Origin: Gnetum montanum | Taxonomy: Eukaryota > Streptophyta > Gnetopsida > Gnetales > Gnetaceae | Assembly: GCA_015680685.1 (NCBI GenBank) | Contig: MNCI01014662.1 | Span: forward strand, 24,385 to 88,384 | Reading direction: 5' to 3' | DNA length: 64,000 nucleotides | In this document: one piece after another, positions 10,586-23,000 of the stretch | How the letters are laid out: every line of letters begins with the position of its first letter | Numbering within the stretch: position 1 is the stretch's first letter | Made by a program: the position numbers and the translations under genes | The notes under the pieces: generated by a model | The model's input: the letters and a program-made list of their open reading frames with translations, nothing else | What the model was told of the DNA's origin: nothing | The model's database searches: none

Positions 10586-10717
10586 ATGACTTACCAGGCC
10601 ACCGCTGTTGACAGCTTCAACACAGAGGTGCCTTTCACAGTTCAAGGCACCAGTAGTGTCGAACAATCACTGAACCTAATGCATGAAGCACGTCGCTCTC
10701 TCAGAATCCAAAATTGA
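10586..10717 (+). CDS. Short upstream ORF overlapping gag, B2
   Basis: A 43-codon frame begins ATG at 10586 and reads DSFNTEVPFTVQG. It runs into the start of the gag frame, ending at TGA 10715-10717 in a different phase. B1 has a homologous frame (54966 down to 54809, reading DAFNVEVLFNFEVPITVQG) with the same shift at the same place (CTCTCAG). It could be a true N-terminal part of Gag joined by frameshifting or splicing, or a regulatory upstream ORF. Confidence 0.45.
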   Translation: MTYQATAVDSFNTEVPFTVQGTSSVEQSLNLMHEARRSLRIQN

Positions 10718-13020
10718 GGACCTGAGGGATTGGCCCTTGGATTTACACGAACTCGAAGAGAAATGTAGCTTCGAGATCGCTTACCGGAACGGGAAGGAAT
10801 TCGTTCCTAACCCCGGCGTTGCCTTGCCTTTAACACAAGCGTACCAAAGGCTGCTAGATCAACTAATCCAATTGACCAGGCTTAGGGAGCAACAGGACAC
10901 TGTGTCCAACCAGGATGACACCTTTCAAGATAGACAGGAGGAACTCGATTCCCAGTCTGACGAGGGAGGCCAAGCCAACCCCATTCCTATCCTGCCTACC
11001 TAGTCCTTCTAGGCCAACCCGCTATCTATCACTGCTTCCTTTGTCATCATGCCAATGCTTCAACAACCTACAACCACAACTGCAATGGGTAGCCATGCCA
11101 CTTTCCTAGCATATCATCACCCTTATTCCCCGGTTGCGTTCGCAACAACCGTGCTGCCGCAAGTTGTTCATCAGCATATTCCTGCAGCACGTAGCACTCC
11201 TATCATAGCTACCCTACTGCATGTCTATACTGTACCTACTTCGCAATTGCATATAACTTCTATGTCAATTCCTACGCTCACATCTATTCCACTCATAATA
11301 ATGGGCCCAGGCCCGTCCACGTGGTGGACCCTGTTCGTCTCTTCGTCTGTTCTACAACCATCATAAATGTCTCACTGTGCTTGCCCTTAGACCTACCCAA
11401 CTCGCTGTCGCGACTCCAACAATACCATCCACCAGGTGGTGGACAACGCAAGCAACACCTTTAGCAGGGGCGGCCCCAATGGCACCGTCGATGGGTCAAC
11501 CCGCCACTGCCATCATTCCACATGTGGGAATCGCCTCTACAGTCCCTCAACCATCTACAACATCGCTGGGTCTGGACCAAGCATTTCAGCTCATCTAGAC
11601 CCTTACTGAGAAAATAAAACACCTCAAAGTTGTTGGGTTTGACACGGTACAAGTCATGGACTTTTATCAAGAAGACCCCATTAGCCCTGCAATCCCTGCT
11701 CTAACGTTACCACCTAGGATGTCCCTCCCACTTCACAAAGTATGACGGGGAGGGAGATCCCAACGCACATCTTGTCACTTTTTCGGTTAGAGTCTTTGCT
11801 ATTGCAACAATGGATGCATACGATCATTTGCGTCTTTGCCATGTCCCTAGCCGAAAAAGCCCTAGATTGGTACCGTGCATTGCCATGTTAATCCATTTCA
11901 ACTTTGGAAGAACTCTTGACCCAGTTTGTGACACATTTCAAGTAAAACTTGAAGCTAGAAACCATGCTGGATTAGCTGATGAGTGTGAAACAAGACCCGC
12001 TAGAACTAGTCCAAAAATTCATTCAACGTTGGAGTGCAACCCTTAACGAAATCCACGAGCCCATCGTGGAGGCTCACTTGTTAGCCTTCTTTAAGGATGC
12101 AGTAAATGACTTCATCAAGTCCAAATTGTATTACCTCACTCCATGCTCTCTTAGTCAAGATTTCGCTCAAACTAAAAGCATACAAGACGTGGCCGAAGCA
12201 AGAAAATACCTAGCCTAAATTGCTTACAAGAACACCTTTGCAAAAAAGGACAAGGGTAAGGCCCCAACAACCACAGTGGTTGCTGTGGCGACTGAGGCCA
12301 AACCTAAGCCTAGTAGCAGTAGTAAGAATAACAAGAAACCAGTCCTACCTGTGGCTAACCCTGCACCCAAACTAGGCCAAGCACCACAACTTGCTGCACT
12401 TGCACCCGAGACATTTGCATATACTAAACTAAACTTTGAGCATAAAGATCGCTTGAAATACACCCCACTGCCTCTTAAACCTTCATAACTCTTGAAGCAA
12501 CTATTGGTAGCAAGGTACCTCCAACACAAGCGGATTTAGGAAGAAGCGAATGTAAGACATCAATGCTACTACGAGCTCCTTATTAATCCCTCTTTGACCT
12601 TTCCTAATGAGCCTCTGGTTCCTAGGGGTTTCAAGCTAGATAGGTTTTGTGACTACCACCAACAGTGTGGTCACACCACAGATTATTTTCTATCATTGCA
12701 AGATGATATCCAAAGATTAATCAATCTAGGGAAGTTGATGCTAGATGAAAGCAACCTAGTATGCCCTGAAAATTAATCTATGTATGTTTACACATATCCG
12801 CTCAATGCCAACAATGCTAGTTACGTAATCAATGCCATCGGCATTGACAATGAGCATATGCTACCCCGCCAGCCTTTTGTGATCTGTGTGCCTCAACATA
12901 GTGCACCAGCACCACCAACGGTTGATCCGAGCTTGTAGTTGCCCTTCATTTTTGAAAGTTCCACCACGGGCATCTACGTCCGCATCACTTGTTGGCGAGG
13001 CCACGTGGTCTCGCTAGTTA
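10683..13020 (+). pseudogene. gag: Gag of element B2, interrupted
   Basis: Nucleocapsid polyprotein of the retrotransposon. The N-terminal frame (10683-11003: IEDLRDWPLDLHELEEKC) is followed by a Pro/Thr-rich linker (11049-11600). The retrotransposon Gag core lies at about 11800-12220 and includes VKQDPLELVQKFIQRWSATL and DFIKSKLYYLTP. A Lys/Pro-rich basic linker (12240-12420) leads to a zinc-knuckle-like stretch at about 12650-12690, CDYHQQCGHTTDYF, where the expected last Cys is replaced. A single PRQPFVICVP phrase near 12870 matches the repeat array in C1. At least six stops and several frame changes are present (for example near 11005, 11595, 12217, 12486 and 12774). Confidence 0.85.
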
Positions 13021-13279
13021 ACACCTCTAGCTCCATTCATCATCAGGGGGCCAATGTCTTCGATAGTCCTTGTCTCGCGCAACATCATTAAACAGCCTCC
13101 TCGCCCCATAAGGTGAGAAGCCCACTTGACGGGCGAGATGTCGAAGGGAAGATCCGTCAAAGGTATCCCTGAGCCTACACCTTCGTCCCTCACATCTGCA
13201 CCTTCATAACTAAAGATGAAGGTCGACACAATTACGTAGCCTGCATTACCCTGTCGACAAGGATCTGAACCTAGGTCTG

Positions 13280-14274
13280 AGGTCATCTCTCCCTAAGAGA
13301 TTCATCTTCTGGGACGAATCGAAGAGGAGGAAAATGCTAAACAGGCAGGCGGCCAAGACTTCTTGGATGCCCTCACCTAGGTTGGGCAAGCCCTAAAACA
13401 GAAAAATGCTATGTTGGACTTGTATTACCTAATCATGACATCTGTACCCCACCGCAAGGCTCTAGTCTGCATATTGACGGTGATTTCGGTCGACGAAAGT
13501 ATGCCAGCAGAAGAGGAAGCGATCCATTCGGTGATGCTTCCCTCTCTACCCGCAGAGCCCATGCCACCTCAATTGACTTTTAGTAATGATGCCATCAGGG
13601 AAGATCCCGAAGGGGGTCAAATAACTGTGGTGCCTCTCTTCATCACAATTCAGGTCGACCAACACCAGATTGAAAGGGTACATGTTGATGATGGGGCTAC
13701 CACAAACATCATTTCCTTCCCTATTGTAGACAAGTTGGGATTGGTCGACCATATCAAACCAACAATGACATTGTGTCTGAGGTCATTCAATGGGGAATGC
13801 ATCCTAGTGAAAGGCACAGGTCACGTAAACTTCATAGCAGGGGACCAATTCCCCACAAATGTAACGTTTATCATGGTCAAAGAAATGCTCGGGTTTAACC
13901 TGAACTTGGGAAGATCATGGTTGGCGCAACTTAGGACTGTCTCCTCATCCATACACTAGGAAATCCACTTACCATACACAGGTAGAGAGGTGATAATCCG
14001 TGGTGATGAAGTGGCAACGCAAGCAATCAACAACGTAGACATGGAACAAGGTTCAGAGGTTACAACCTCTGAGGATGAAGCATTTGTTCATGCATGCATT
14101 AATCATTCAATGGAAGGATCGGCTCAGCAAGCCAACCCTCAAATCGAAAACTCATGGGTTGAGTTGCCCTTCTAAGCGGAGGGCAACGATGTGAACAAGG
14201 GCCTTGGCGAAACACCTTGACCTTATGTTTTGATAAATTCACGATGGGTCAAAAAGCAACTACGCATAGCGTAG
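13280..14274 (+). pseudogene. pro: Aspartic protease region of B2 gag-pro
   Basis: Retroviral-type aspartic protease. The active-site loop reads VHVDDGATTNI near 13680, so the usual D-T/S-G is D-D-G. A second conserved block, MLGFNLNLGRSWLAQL, follows near 13890. The frame 13411-13959 is open. It ends at a TAG (CAG-type change) and continues in phase through ENSWVELPF to INSRWVKKQLRIA and a TAG at 14272-14274. The same terminal phrase (WVKRQLRIA) and stop are present in B1, so this is the natural end of gag-pro, with RT encoded separately about 5.8 kb downstream. Confidence 0.85.
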
Positions 14275-14339
14275 CAGCCCTACGACTTCTTGCCCTGTTG
14301 CCATCCCTTGTACATTCATTTTTTGTTTGCCTTGTTAGC

Positions 14340-14560
14340 ATGTTGTCCCTTCGGCATGCTACGATATGGCCCGAAATGGCCTAAAACTAGCATCGTTACT
14401 TCCCACTTTGATAGCATGCCGCTCTTCTGGCATGCTACGCTAACAGCCCGAAACGGCCTAAAAAATAGCATTGTTGCTTTTCACTTTGCCTTGTTACGCG
14501 ATGGCCCGAAATAGTCCAAAACTAGTAATGGCCTGAGATGGCCTAAAACTAGCATATGGA
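14340..14560 (+). repeat. Hairpin repeats after protease, B2
   Basis: Degenerate units such as GGCCCGAAATGGCCTAAAAC followed by TAGCA (near 14366), AGCCCGAAACGGCCTAAAAA (near 14447) and GATGGCCTAAAACTAGCA (near 14535) occupy the spacer between the gag-pro stop and the antisense gene. Here the stem is GGCC/GGCC, against GTC/GAC in other arrays. Confidence 0.7.
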
Positions 14561-14755
14561 AGCATGAAAAACCATACATAGTACACGAGGTAACATGAAA
14601 CCGATTTCCTTTCTGAAGTTTCTCATTTCATTCAAAATTTTTTCCTATTGGTAGTGTTTGCAAAATTTTCAGAAAAATTGAATTATTCAAAATCCTAGCA
14701 TTCCAAAATCTACAAAAAATTTCAAAAAATTTCAAAAAATGAAAGTCCCATGCTG

Positions 14756-17700
14756 TCATGGGTTGTCTCCATTTGCATTGCCTTCACTGTTTGCCTTCAC
14801 TTCATCTACTTGTGCATTACCTACTCCTGTGTTGCATTCTACTGGCTCTTCATTTCCTCCCTCCATGGGTCTCGTACCTTCATCGTGAGCCTGCATCGCA
14901 AGAATGAAGTAGTTAGCTAGGGAAACAAATGCAATAAATGCAAACTATAACATAGCATAAACATCTACATGATTAAAGCGACTAACCTGAGGGGAGCTCG
15001 TGTCGGTCTCAAAGGGTAGCTAGTCTAGACCAAGCATGAGGCAATGCCAAATCTCCTCTACCAAAATGTCCATCCAATGCCTATCGCTAGGCTCAGCATT
15101 CACAGTGGCAGCTTTCTCCCTTTCCGCGGTTTTCCATCTTAGAGGTTGCGAGGAAAGGGACGCAGTTGCAGTCTCTCCTGTAGGAAGGTTCACCCTCAAG
15201 TCAAGATATTTTGTGACCTTCACCTGCTCTTTAAACTTAGCATAGGCCTTAGAAGCGTCGATGGCATTCAAAAATACTTCATACATGAATGCCTCCACAG
15301 CAGCATCTCTATACAGTTTTCGATGGGTCTCATTCTCCAGCTTGTACGTACGTTTGTGGTCTCTCTAGATTTTCCCCCACTTGAAGACCTTGGCACTAAT
15401 GTCTTTCATGTCTTGGCACTTCTGGGCTAGCAAGTCCATCTACATTTGCTGTTTGACTATCTTGTGGGTGGATTCAACATTTTGATGAACAACAGTCCAA
15501 AACCTAGGATAGTCATCTACAGCCCTCCTCAAATTGACAAGGTGAGGGTTACGATTTATGAGGAAATTGATCCTTGACCTGAGGTTCTCCACCTCAGTGA
15601 CCAGCTTAGCCTCCCTTTGCTTAGCCCTGTGGCCTTGTTTCCATAGGTCCTCATTGGTGCGTCTACACTCCCATAGAGAGCACGCTGAGAGCAGGACACA
15701 CTTATAAGCCTCGTCAAATGTGCGGCGGGATACCTCAGTCACGTCAGGTGAGAGTGTAGGCACCACACCAATCTTCATAGGTCGCGCTGGATCCCACTTA
15801 AGCCGAGAGGCTGTTTGACACATAAAGCATAGTAATCGCGTTAGCATAGCATAATCAACAAACTTGAAAGCTTTAGCGTAGCAACATAAGGATAGTTAAC
15901 ACTCCTACTTACCTACACGAGGGTCTGCCTGTTGAAGACATTTGATCATGTCATCGACAAGTCCCTGAACAAACACAAACTGGTCGGGGACCTCAGCCCA
16001 TGACTTCGCACGAGGTGGAGGAGGTCCTGAGACATCAACAATAGCACCTGTTACATGATTAAGCATGTTAGCAATGGCCAAACTGGACTACGATAAGGCA
16101 CATGTAGAGCCCAACTCACCAGCATCTGGCTGCGGTCTTTCTTCTTGTCGATGTAAGATGATCATGGTAGGCTCGGTAGAGGGCCCAGCCAAGTCGATGA
16201 GAGCTGCTTCCTCATGTGCTGGTGCCTTTCCTTTCTGAAGACCAGCATCTTTTTTATTTTTTGGAGGTACCTCTTCATTGGTAGGAAGAGGCTCCCTAAT
16301 GACAAGAGCCCTTGCCCTAGAGACAGAAGCTTTATTATTCCTGATCGAGGCCTTTTCTTCCAAAGTTAGGGCCTCTACGTCTTTATTTATCACCCCCTTC
16401 CTAAGGGTCGACACTTCCTTGTCACCTTCTTCTTCATCTTCTTCTTCCTTTGCTAGCAAAAAGGACATATTTGCGACAACTTGAAACAAGTTAGCTCGAA
16501 ACAAATACTACACTACGATGCATTGCCTACCGAAGCATAGAGTAGCAAACTATAGCAAGGTAACCATTATGTAAAAAACACTTACCAAAAGGGGATTGCG
16601 TCGATTGTAGCTTGAGTTGCAGTCTTTGTCCCTCCTCTTCACGAAGGTTTTCCCTGGCTGGGGGAGGCCTCTTCCTTCGTAGCTCCTTGGGCATGGTCTC
16701 AGCCATGAGACGTTCACCCTGTGTCATGCTACCGACTATGATAGGGGGCGTCTCTCCTATGCTGTCCTAGCCACGAGCACTACAAACTGCCAGACCATTA
16801 GTCGTTACAGACAACGACTCCCTGACCATTTCTGAGGAATCCTAGGCTTGCATAGTCCAGAGGACTTGCCAAATCCATGGCTTGAAAATTTGGTCACGAT
16901 CTAGCTCAGATGAGGCTTTGTCCTCCTGGATCACCAGGAACTCCACGAAGCACTTCAAACAGCCTATGTAGAAGGCATAGTATATGTTAGAGCGGGACTC
17001 CATTTGCTCATGGAGTCCCAAAATTTTAGCTTGTAAGCTACTACATAGAAACTCAGCCCATTTGTAATAGGCCCCTTCCTCCATGACTTTCCACATTACC
17101 CAGGCTTGCTCAAGCCCCAGGACCTTCCCTTGGGTGAGCAGTTGAGGGAATGCATGGGCACAAAAAATCAGGTAAATCCCCATGGCAAGGCCGTTCTTAA
17201 GCTTTTCCATGGGGAACCCTTTTTGCTCCTTGGCGAGGCTCAACCATTCATCAATATTTTGCTTCTGAAGAGTCAACTCCTACTTGCCCTTTGATACTAC
17301 AGGGGTGCCATTGGCAAGTACGCCAAACAAATCCACAAATAGCTGGTCATTGATGTCAATGACCACCCGTACACCCTGCACATACATACGAAAATGGCTC
17401 ACCTGCCCAGAGAAGGAGTTAACCAAGGAAAGCATCTTGACAGTAGAGACACCCAGGTTCGGAGCCATGAACAAATCCATAAGCTATGCCTGTCGGACCT
17501 TCTTGAGTAAGGAGTCTGGAGCCCCTCATTCTAACTAGCTCTAGCTCATCGCTACTTCACCATATTTGAAGTAGATGTTCCCCCTTACCTCTTGGCGGTT
17601 ACTACCGTCACCTCACGAGGCTTCTTTGCCCATCCAACAATTTTCACAAAACACACTTAGCATGACATTGTAGAGAATGCAAGGATCACGAAAAGACTCG

Positions 17701-19177
17701 AACATGCGGTGCCTGCCTTTCGACCCATTAGGTCTATATGGCAAGCGAAATAGCGGGAGTTCAACCACCAGAACCGCTTCGAGGATGACCTGCTTGAAAG
17801 GTTCTCTCCACTTCTTGTCCAGCTAACCCTTCGTCCTATACTGGCTATAGAAAGTGGTGAGCATCCGTAGGTAAGTATGATATTCTCCCCCGTAATGATC
17901 GATCATGCCTGCCCGCAGGCTCTTGATAGAAGAAAATTCCTGTAGGGCCAGCCGCACTGTGGCCAGCTCACCTGGCTGGTCATGAACCCCATCATCATCA
18001 ATGAAGAACCTGGTGACAAACACTCACTATTAGCATTTGGTTAGGTATGGCCAATGTTGCACAACGAAGCAAAGCGAAGGTGCAAGACTCACCTGCCAAC
18101 AAAATAGACGGTCCCCTGTGGGTTCTGAAAGTGCATCGCCATGTGACATGTTAGGTATAATGTATTGTACAAGTGATAGCAGTTGAATTCTGGCATGTCC
18201 TAGATCCAGGCTAAACGCCTCAACCCTGTTGGGTGTTGGTTGGACCCCCCTCCCTTTTTGCTCGTAGTTGCCTCGTTGGAGAGATATCTCAAGATGCCCC
18301 GAGTTGCTCCTAGCAACATGACCTTTATTATGCCAGATGCCTCCGTCTCCCCTAAGGAAGACCAAAAAATCATACTAAAATGGTTGAGAAGGAATTTCAA
18401 GAAGTCTCATGCCCCTTCCCTGAACCAAACTGCTCGGTCTCCCACACGTATCAGTGAAGGAGGAACGTTGGCCATAGGTCTACCCACATGGCACAGGACC
18501 CCTCCAAGGTCCAAAACGATCAGCCTAGACCTCGGCCCTACCCTGCATAATGCAACCAGCAAATATTGGCATCACACTTGAACACAATACACGTACAACA
18601 TAGCAACGTCTAGCAGTCCATGAATATAGCATAGCATGACCCTCTGTCCATACATAGCGTAGTAAGGATGAGAAAGCCTAACATAGCAAGAACATACAAG
18701 TAGTCTAGCATAGCAGTAAAACAACTAACGACATACTCAAACAAAAATGCACGTTGTGGTGCCGCATCACACATGACCAAACCCTCCCAAGGGTTTTACA
18801 TCACGGCATGCCAAGGTCAAATAACTTAAATGGCCCCAGCCCCCGCAGTCATGACAACCGCGACGGTGGCAGACCAACGGCCTTGCATGCAATCACAACG
18901 AAATCCTTGCACAACAACCATGACCCAAAAAGAGGCTGCAAAAACACAGAGGCTAAAACAATGCAGCCACAGAAAACACAGATCGCAAAACAAATAGGAT
19001 TCAAAACCAGAGCAGAAAGCAGTAGAAGGTGCAAAATGAAAAGAGCAAGGGAGACATGAAAACTCACTGTGTTAACAGTGTGCTCTCTCGTGCTGGAACA
19101 CGTGCTTGTGGCACACATGTTAGGGTCTTTTTAGCCTCCCCAACCTTCGCAAGCACTAGATGAGTCTTAGGAGCCGT
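14756..19177 (-). pseudogene. Antisense eight-exon gene of element B2
   Basis: A spliced gene on the strand opposite gag-pol. Exon 1 is 19177-19068 (ATG mutated to ACG; 110 bp, as in B1). Exon 2 runs about 18555-18098, exon 3 about 18016-17718 and exon 4 about 17630-16586 (ends TTTTG|GTAAGT). Exon 5 is 16452-16120 (acidic EEEDEEEGDKEV), exon 6 16026-15913, exon 7 15810-14987 (coiled-coil) and exon 8 14890-14756, ending in NANGDNP and TGA. Exon 4 contains LVNSFSGQVSHFRMYVQGVR and LFVDLFGVLANG. Donor and acceptor positions match those of B1. The exon 4 acceptor is lost (TTGCAG in B1 is TTGTTGG here). Stops occur in exons 2, 4 and 7. No recognised enzyme domain. The role is unknown. Confidence 0.75.
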
Positions 19178-19325
19178 GGCCTTGCTTGTAGATTTATGAC
19201 CTTCGCTGTAGAAATTCACCTTGCTAATCTATCAAGACAATTACTTCGTGCTCTGAAATCACCGTATGCTTCGATGAGGGCTCTACGCTCTTACGGTAAA
19301 AATGGAAAAATTATGAGAGTCTAAT

Positions 19326-19336
19326 CCCTATTTATG
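19326..19336 (-). promoter_or_regulatory. Putative TATA box of antisense gene, B2
   Basis: Minus-strand CATAAATAGGG lies about 150 bases upstream of the ancestral ATG of the antisense gene. B1 has the same motif 158 bases upstream of its ATG. Confidence 0.55.
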
Positions 19337-19509
19337 ATCATAATGGCAAAATGGGGAAACTTTCCCTCTCTCTCCCCGATTAATGCAGAGCACCACGTGC
19401 AACGTAGCATGCTCGCCACGACATCATAGCACTGTTAGCATTTAAGCCTTGGCATGCTTCAAGCCAACTACTTACTTGCCTGGAAACAAAATATATATAT
19501 ATAATATTT

Positions 19510-19950
19510 TTTTTTGATTAAGGGTCTGAAATGACCTTAAACTAACGAGCCTAGCATAGTTGCACCCTTCAGGGTCTGAAAGGACCCTAAAATAGTAGTT
19601 TCAACCCATTATGTTCACAGTCCGCAAATGACATTAAACTAACTACATCCTTACATCAGCAGTTACCTCATCTGCTTTGACATAGGTGGTATCACATTTC
19701 CTAGCAGTTTCATGTCTTCACTCTTGCACTGGTAGTTCGATACCCTTCATACTCACACTTTCCTTTTTTATTATTATTATTTTGCATATTAAGATTTTGT
19801 GTGTTACAATATGGCAATCCAGGATGACACTAAACTAGCAATTTGGCATTCACATATCAATAGTTACATAGCTTCACACTTCATAATCAACAATTTTTAT
19901 ATCCTTAGCTATTCTACACTCTTGTGCCTTGGTGGTCCGTCACGACCTTA
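19510..19950 (+). repeat. Hairpin repeats between antisense gene and RT, B2
   Basis: Five or more dispersed units: GGTCTGAAATGACCTTAAAC (near 19525), AGGGTCTGAAAGGACCCTAA (near 19570), AGTCCGCAAATGACATTAAA (near 19619), a degenerate one near 19816 and GGTCCGTCACGACCTTAAAC (near 19931). Stem length varies from 3 to 6 bp, but both arms change together. Confidence 0.75.
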
Positions 19951-20065
19951 AACTAGAAAACTTGCAATCTTTACATTGCCACACTTGGAAAGTTGCATCT
20001 GGACGTTGTTTTGCAGATTTGTGTTTCATAAAATCTTTGACAACCCTTACCCAGGCTTTTGTCTT

Positions 20066-20076
20066 ATGATGGCAGG
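20066..20076 (+). promoter_or_regulatory. Putative sense 3' splice site before pol B2
   Basis: TATGATGGCAG|GTC, with the AG at 20074-20075, aligns with the same position in A, B1 and C1, immediately upstream of the conserved pol leader. A further pyrimidine-rich acceptor-like site (GTTGTTTTGCAG) lies at 20005-20016. Confidence 0.4.
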
Positions 20077-23000
20077 TCAAGAAAAGGATGGGAATCCATT
20101 GTGACCTTTCCACGCCTTTAGTATTAGCAGGGCCACAAGGCAAGCTCGTGAGACAGTTGAACCCCAACATGATCAACCAGGGCTCGACTATAACTAACAT
20201 TATAGCAGCTTTAGAGGCATCCTTGGATTGGCCCAAGAATCTAGTCCAAGCACTAGACTTAGAGGCCGAGGATGTAACTGAGGACCCTCTTGTCGACACA
20301 GTTGTGACCACGTCAAAGGCGGAGGTGAAGACATTAAGACTCAGCTCCCTCCTAGACACACAAGCATATGAAAGCGTAGCTAAAACTCTACAAGAACACA
20401 TTGATGTCTTCGCATGGTCGTACAACGACATGCCGAGTCTGGATCTGTGGCTAATTCAGCACAACATTGTCCTAGACCCACGCGTAAAAGCAGTTAAGCA
20501 AAAAGCTCATAAAATGAAATCGCACTAGCCATGAGGGATGAAATCACTAAGTTATACCAAGAAGGTTTCATCCGTGCAGTTAACTATTTAGAGTGGGTGT
20601 CCAATGTCATTGTAGTTTCAAAGAAAATAGGAGGGATACGAATTTGTATAGACTTCCGAGACTTGAATAAGGAAATGATCAAAGACAACTTCCCACTCCC
20701 GAGCATCGATCAACTCATCGACACCACAGCTGGCCATGCTCTACTATCCTTCATGGATGGTTTCTCTGGATACAACCAAATCCGCATCAACCCAGAGCAC
20801 AAGTTGTCGACAACCTTCATGACTCCATGGGGAACCTTCTGCTATACCATGATTCCTTTCGGGCTCAAGAATGTTGGAGCAACCTACTAGCGAGCCATGA
20901 CCTACATTTTCAATGACTACATCCTAAAAACACTAAACAACTACGTAGATGACATAACAGTTAAATCCAAGGAGGCAGCTGATCACCCATGTGACCTAGG
21001 GGTAGTCCTCAAATGTTGCCAAATGCATGACCTATGCCTCAATCCTAAGAATTGCATCTTCGGGGTAAAGACCGGACGTATGTTAGGATTCATATTATCG
21101 GAGGCTGGAATACGGGTAGACCCCGACAAAGTCAAGGCCATCGTCAACTTAGCGCCTCCCACAAACCTTAAGGAATTACGTGGTTTACAAGGTAGGGTAT
21201 GATTCATTCAAAGGTTTATAGCAAGGTTGATCGACAAGTTATACCCCATGCAACATCTTCTAAAGAATGGGATTGACTTTAAGTGGACGACCCAGTGTCA
21301 ACAAGCCTTCAACAACCTGAAGAAGAAGCTCTTGCACCTCCCAACGGTGCACCCCTTGCAAAGGGACAGGCCTTTCTTCATATACCTTACCACCTCTGAC
21401 ACATCCATAGCAGCACTACTATGTTAGAAGTAGGATGATGGTTCTAAGATACCAGTGTATTACCTGAGCCATGCACTAATAGCATATGAGACGAAATACA
21501 ATGAAGTGGAGAGGAATTGTCTAGCCCTAGTGTTCACACTAAAGAAGTGGTGGCATTACCTATTCCATAGCACAACCAACATCATTTGCAAAAGCAACAT
21601 ACTCCAGGCTATCACCAGCAACCTGTATGAAAGTAGCAAGATAGCCCGATGGAAAGCAATAACCGCGGAGTTCGACTACTCTATGTAAGTCAATTGTCGA
21701 CAAAGGGTCAAGCCATAGCAACCCAACTTATGACCTCACCAGTCGACGACCAAGCTACCATAGACCTAGAGTTCTCAGATGAATATGTTAGCAATGTCAA
21801 TATCGTTCCGTCGCACTTAGAAGCTACCTTACATTTCGACGGTGCCTCAACTGCCCAAGGAAGTAGTGCCACTGCCACGATCACATTCCCCTCTGGGGAA
21901 ATGTACCCATCCACTTATTGTTTCACATTCCCTTGCACCAATAATATGGCAGAATACAAGGGGTTACTTAGAGGCCTCTTAACTACCCGAATGCTGCGTA
22001 TACAACACCTAGCAAGTCGGGGAGATTCACAACTAGTCATGAATCAAGTCACTGAAGCTTATGCCTGCAAGGCTATGCACCTGCAACCCTACTGTGACCT
22101 AGTAAAAATCCTACTTAGACAATTTGCAACCACTGATGTGCAACATGTGCCACACAATGAGAACATCGTAGCAGATGCCCTAGCTACCCTCGCATTAAAA
22201 ATTCTGTCACAATCCTTGCCAAACCTGCCAACCGCGATCATAGAATGTGCAAAGCCTATCAGTCAAGTGGAACACGTGGCATATGTCGATGCTGGGGATA
22301 CCCCAGAGTGGTACAATAACATTAAAAATTATTTACAGCAAGGTGAGCCCCCAGGTGGATTGACATCGGCCTAGAGTGATGTAATCCATAAGCGTGCTCG
22401 GAAATACATGCTCATGGGAAATGACGTCCTATGCCGGCGATCCTACGACGGGATATTGCTAGCATGTGTGGGTGGTGAGCAAGTGTAAAAGGCAGTTAAT
22501 GATGTTCATGAAGGACTGTGTGGTGGGCACATAATACCCAGGGCTATGGCTGCGAAAATCAGATGCCTAGGGTACTATTGGCCCTAGATGGAACATGACT
22601 GCCTGTCGAAAGTCAAGACATGCAACACTTGCCAGAGATATGCAAATCTCATACACATGGCACCTGCAGGCTTACACCCAACACAAATCACATGGCCCTT
22701 CAAACGATGGGGACTAGACCTCATAGCGCCTATCATGCCTAAGTCCTCCGTAGGGCATAGCTTCATTATCACTACCAGAAAGTATTTTACCAAGTGGGTG
22801 GAGACTCTTCCCCTGAGAAAAATGACATTTCAACAAATCTGCCATTTCATCCTCAATAACATTGTAACTAGGTTTGGGCTTCCAATGACTATTGTGACCG
22901 ACAATGGGCCACAGTTCAGCAGTACAGAAACCTGAACCTTCTGTAGCAATCTAGGCATCAAACAATCATTTTCTTCCCCTTATTATTCGCAAGCGAATGG

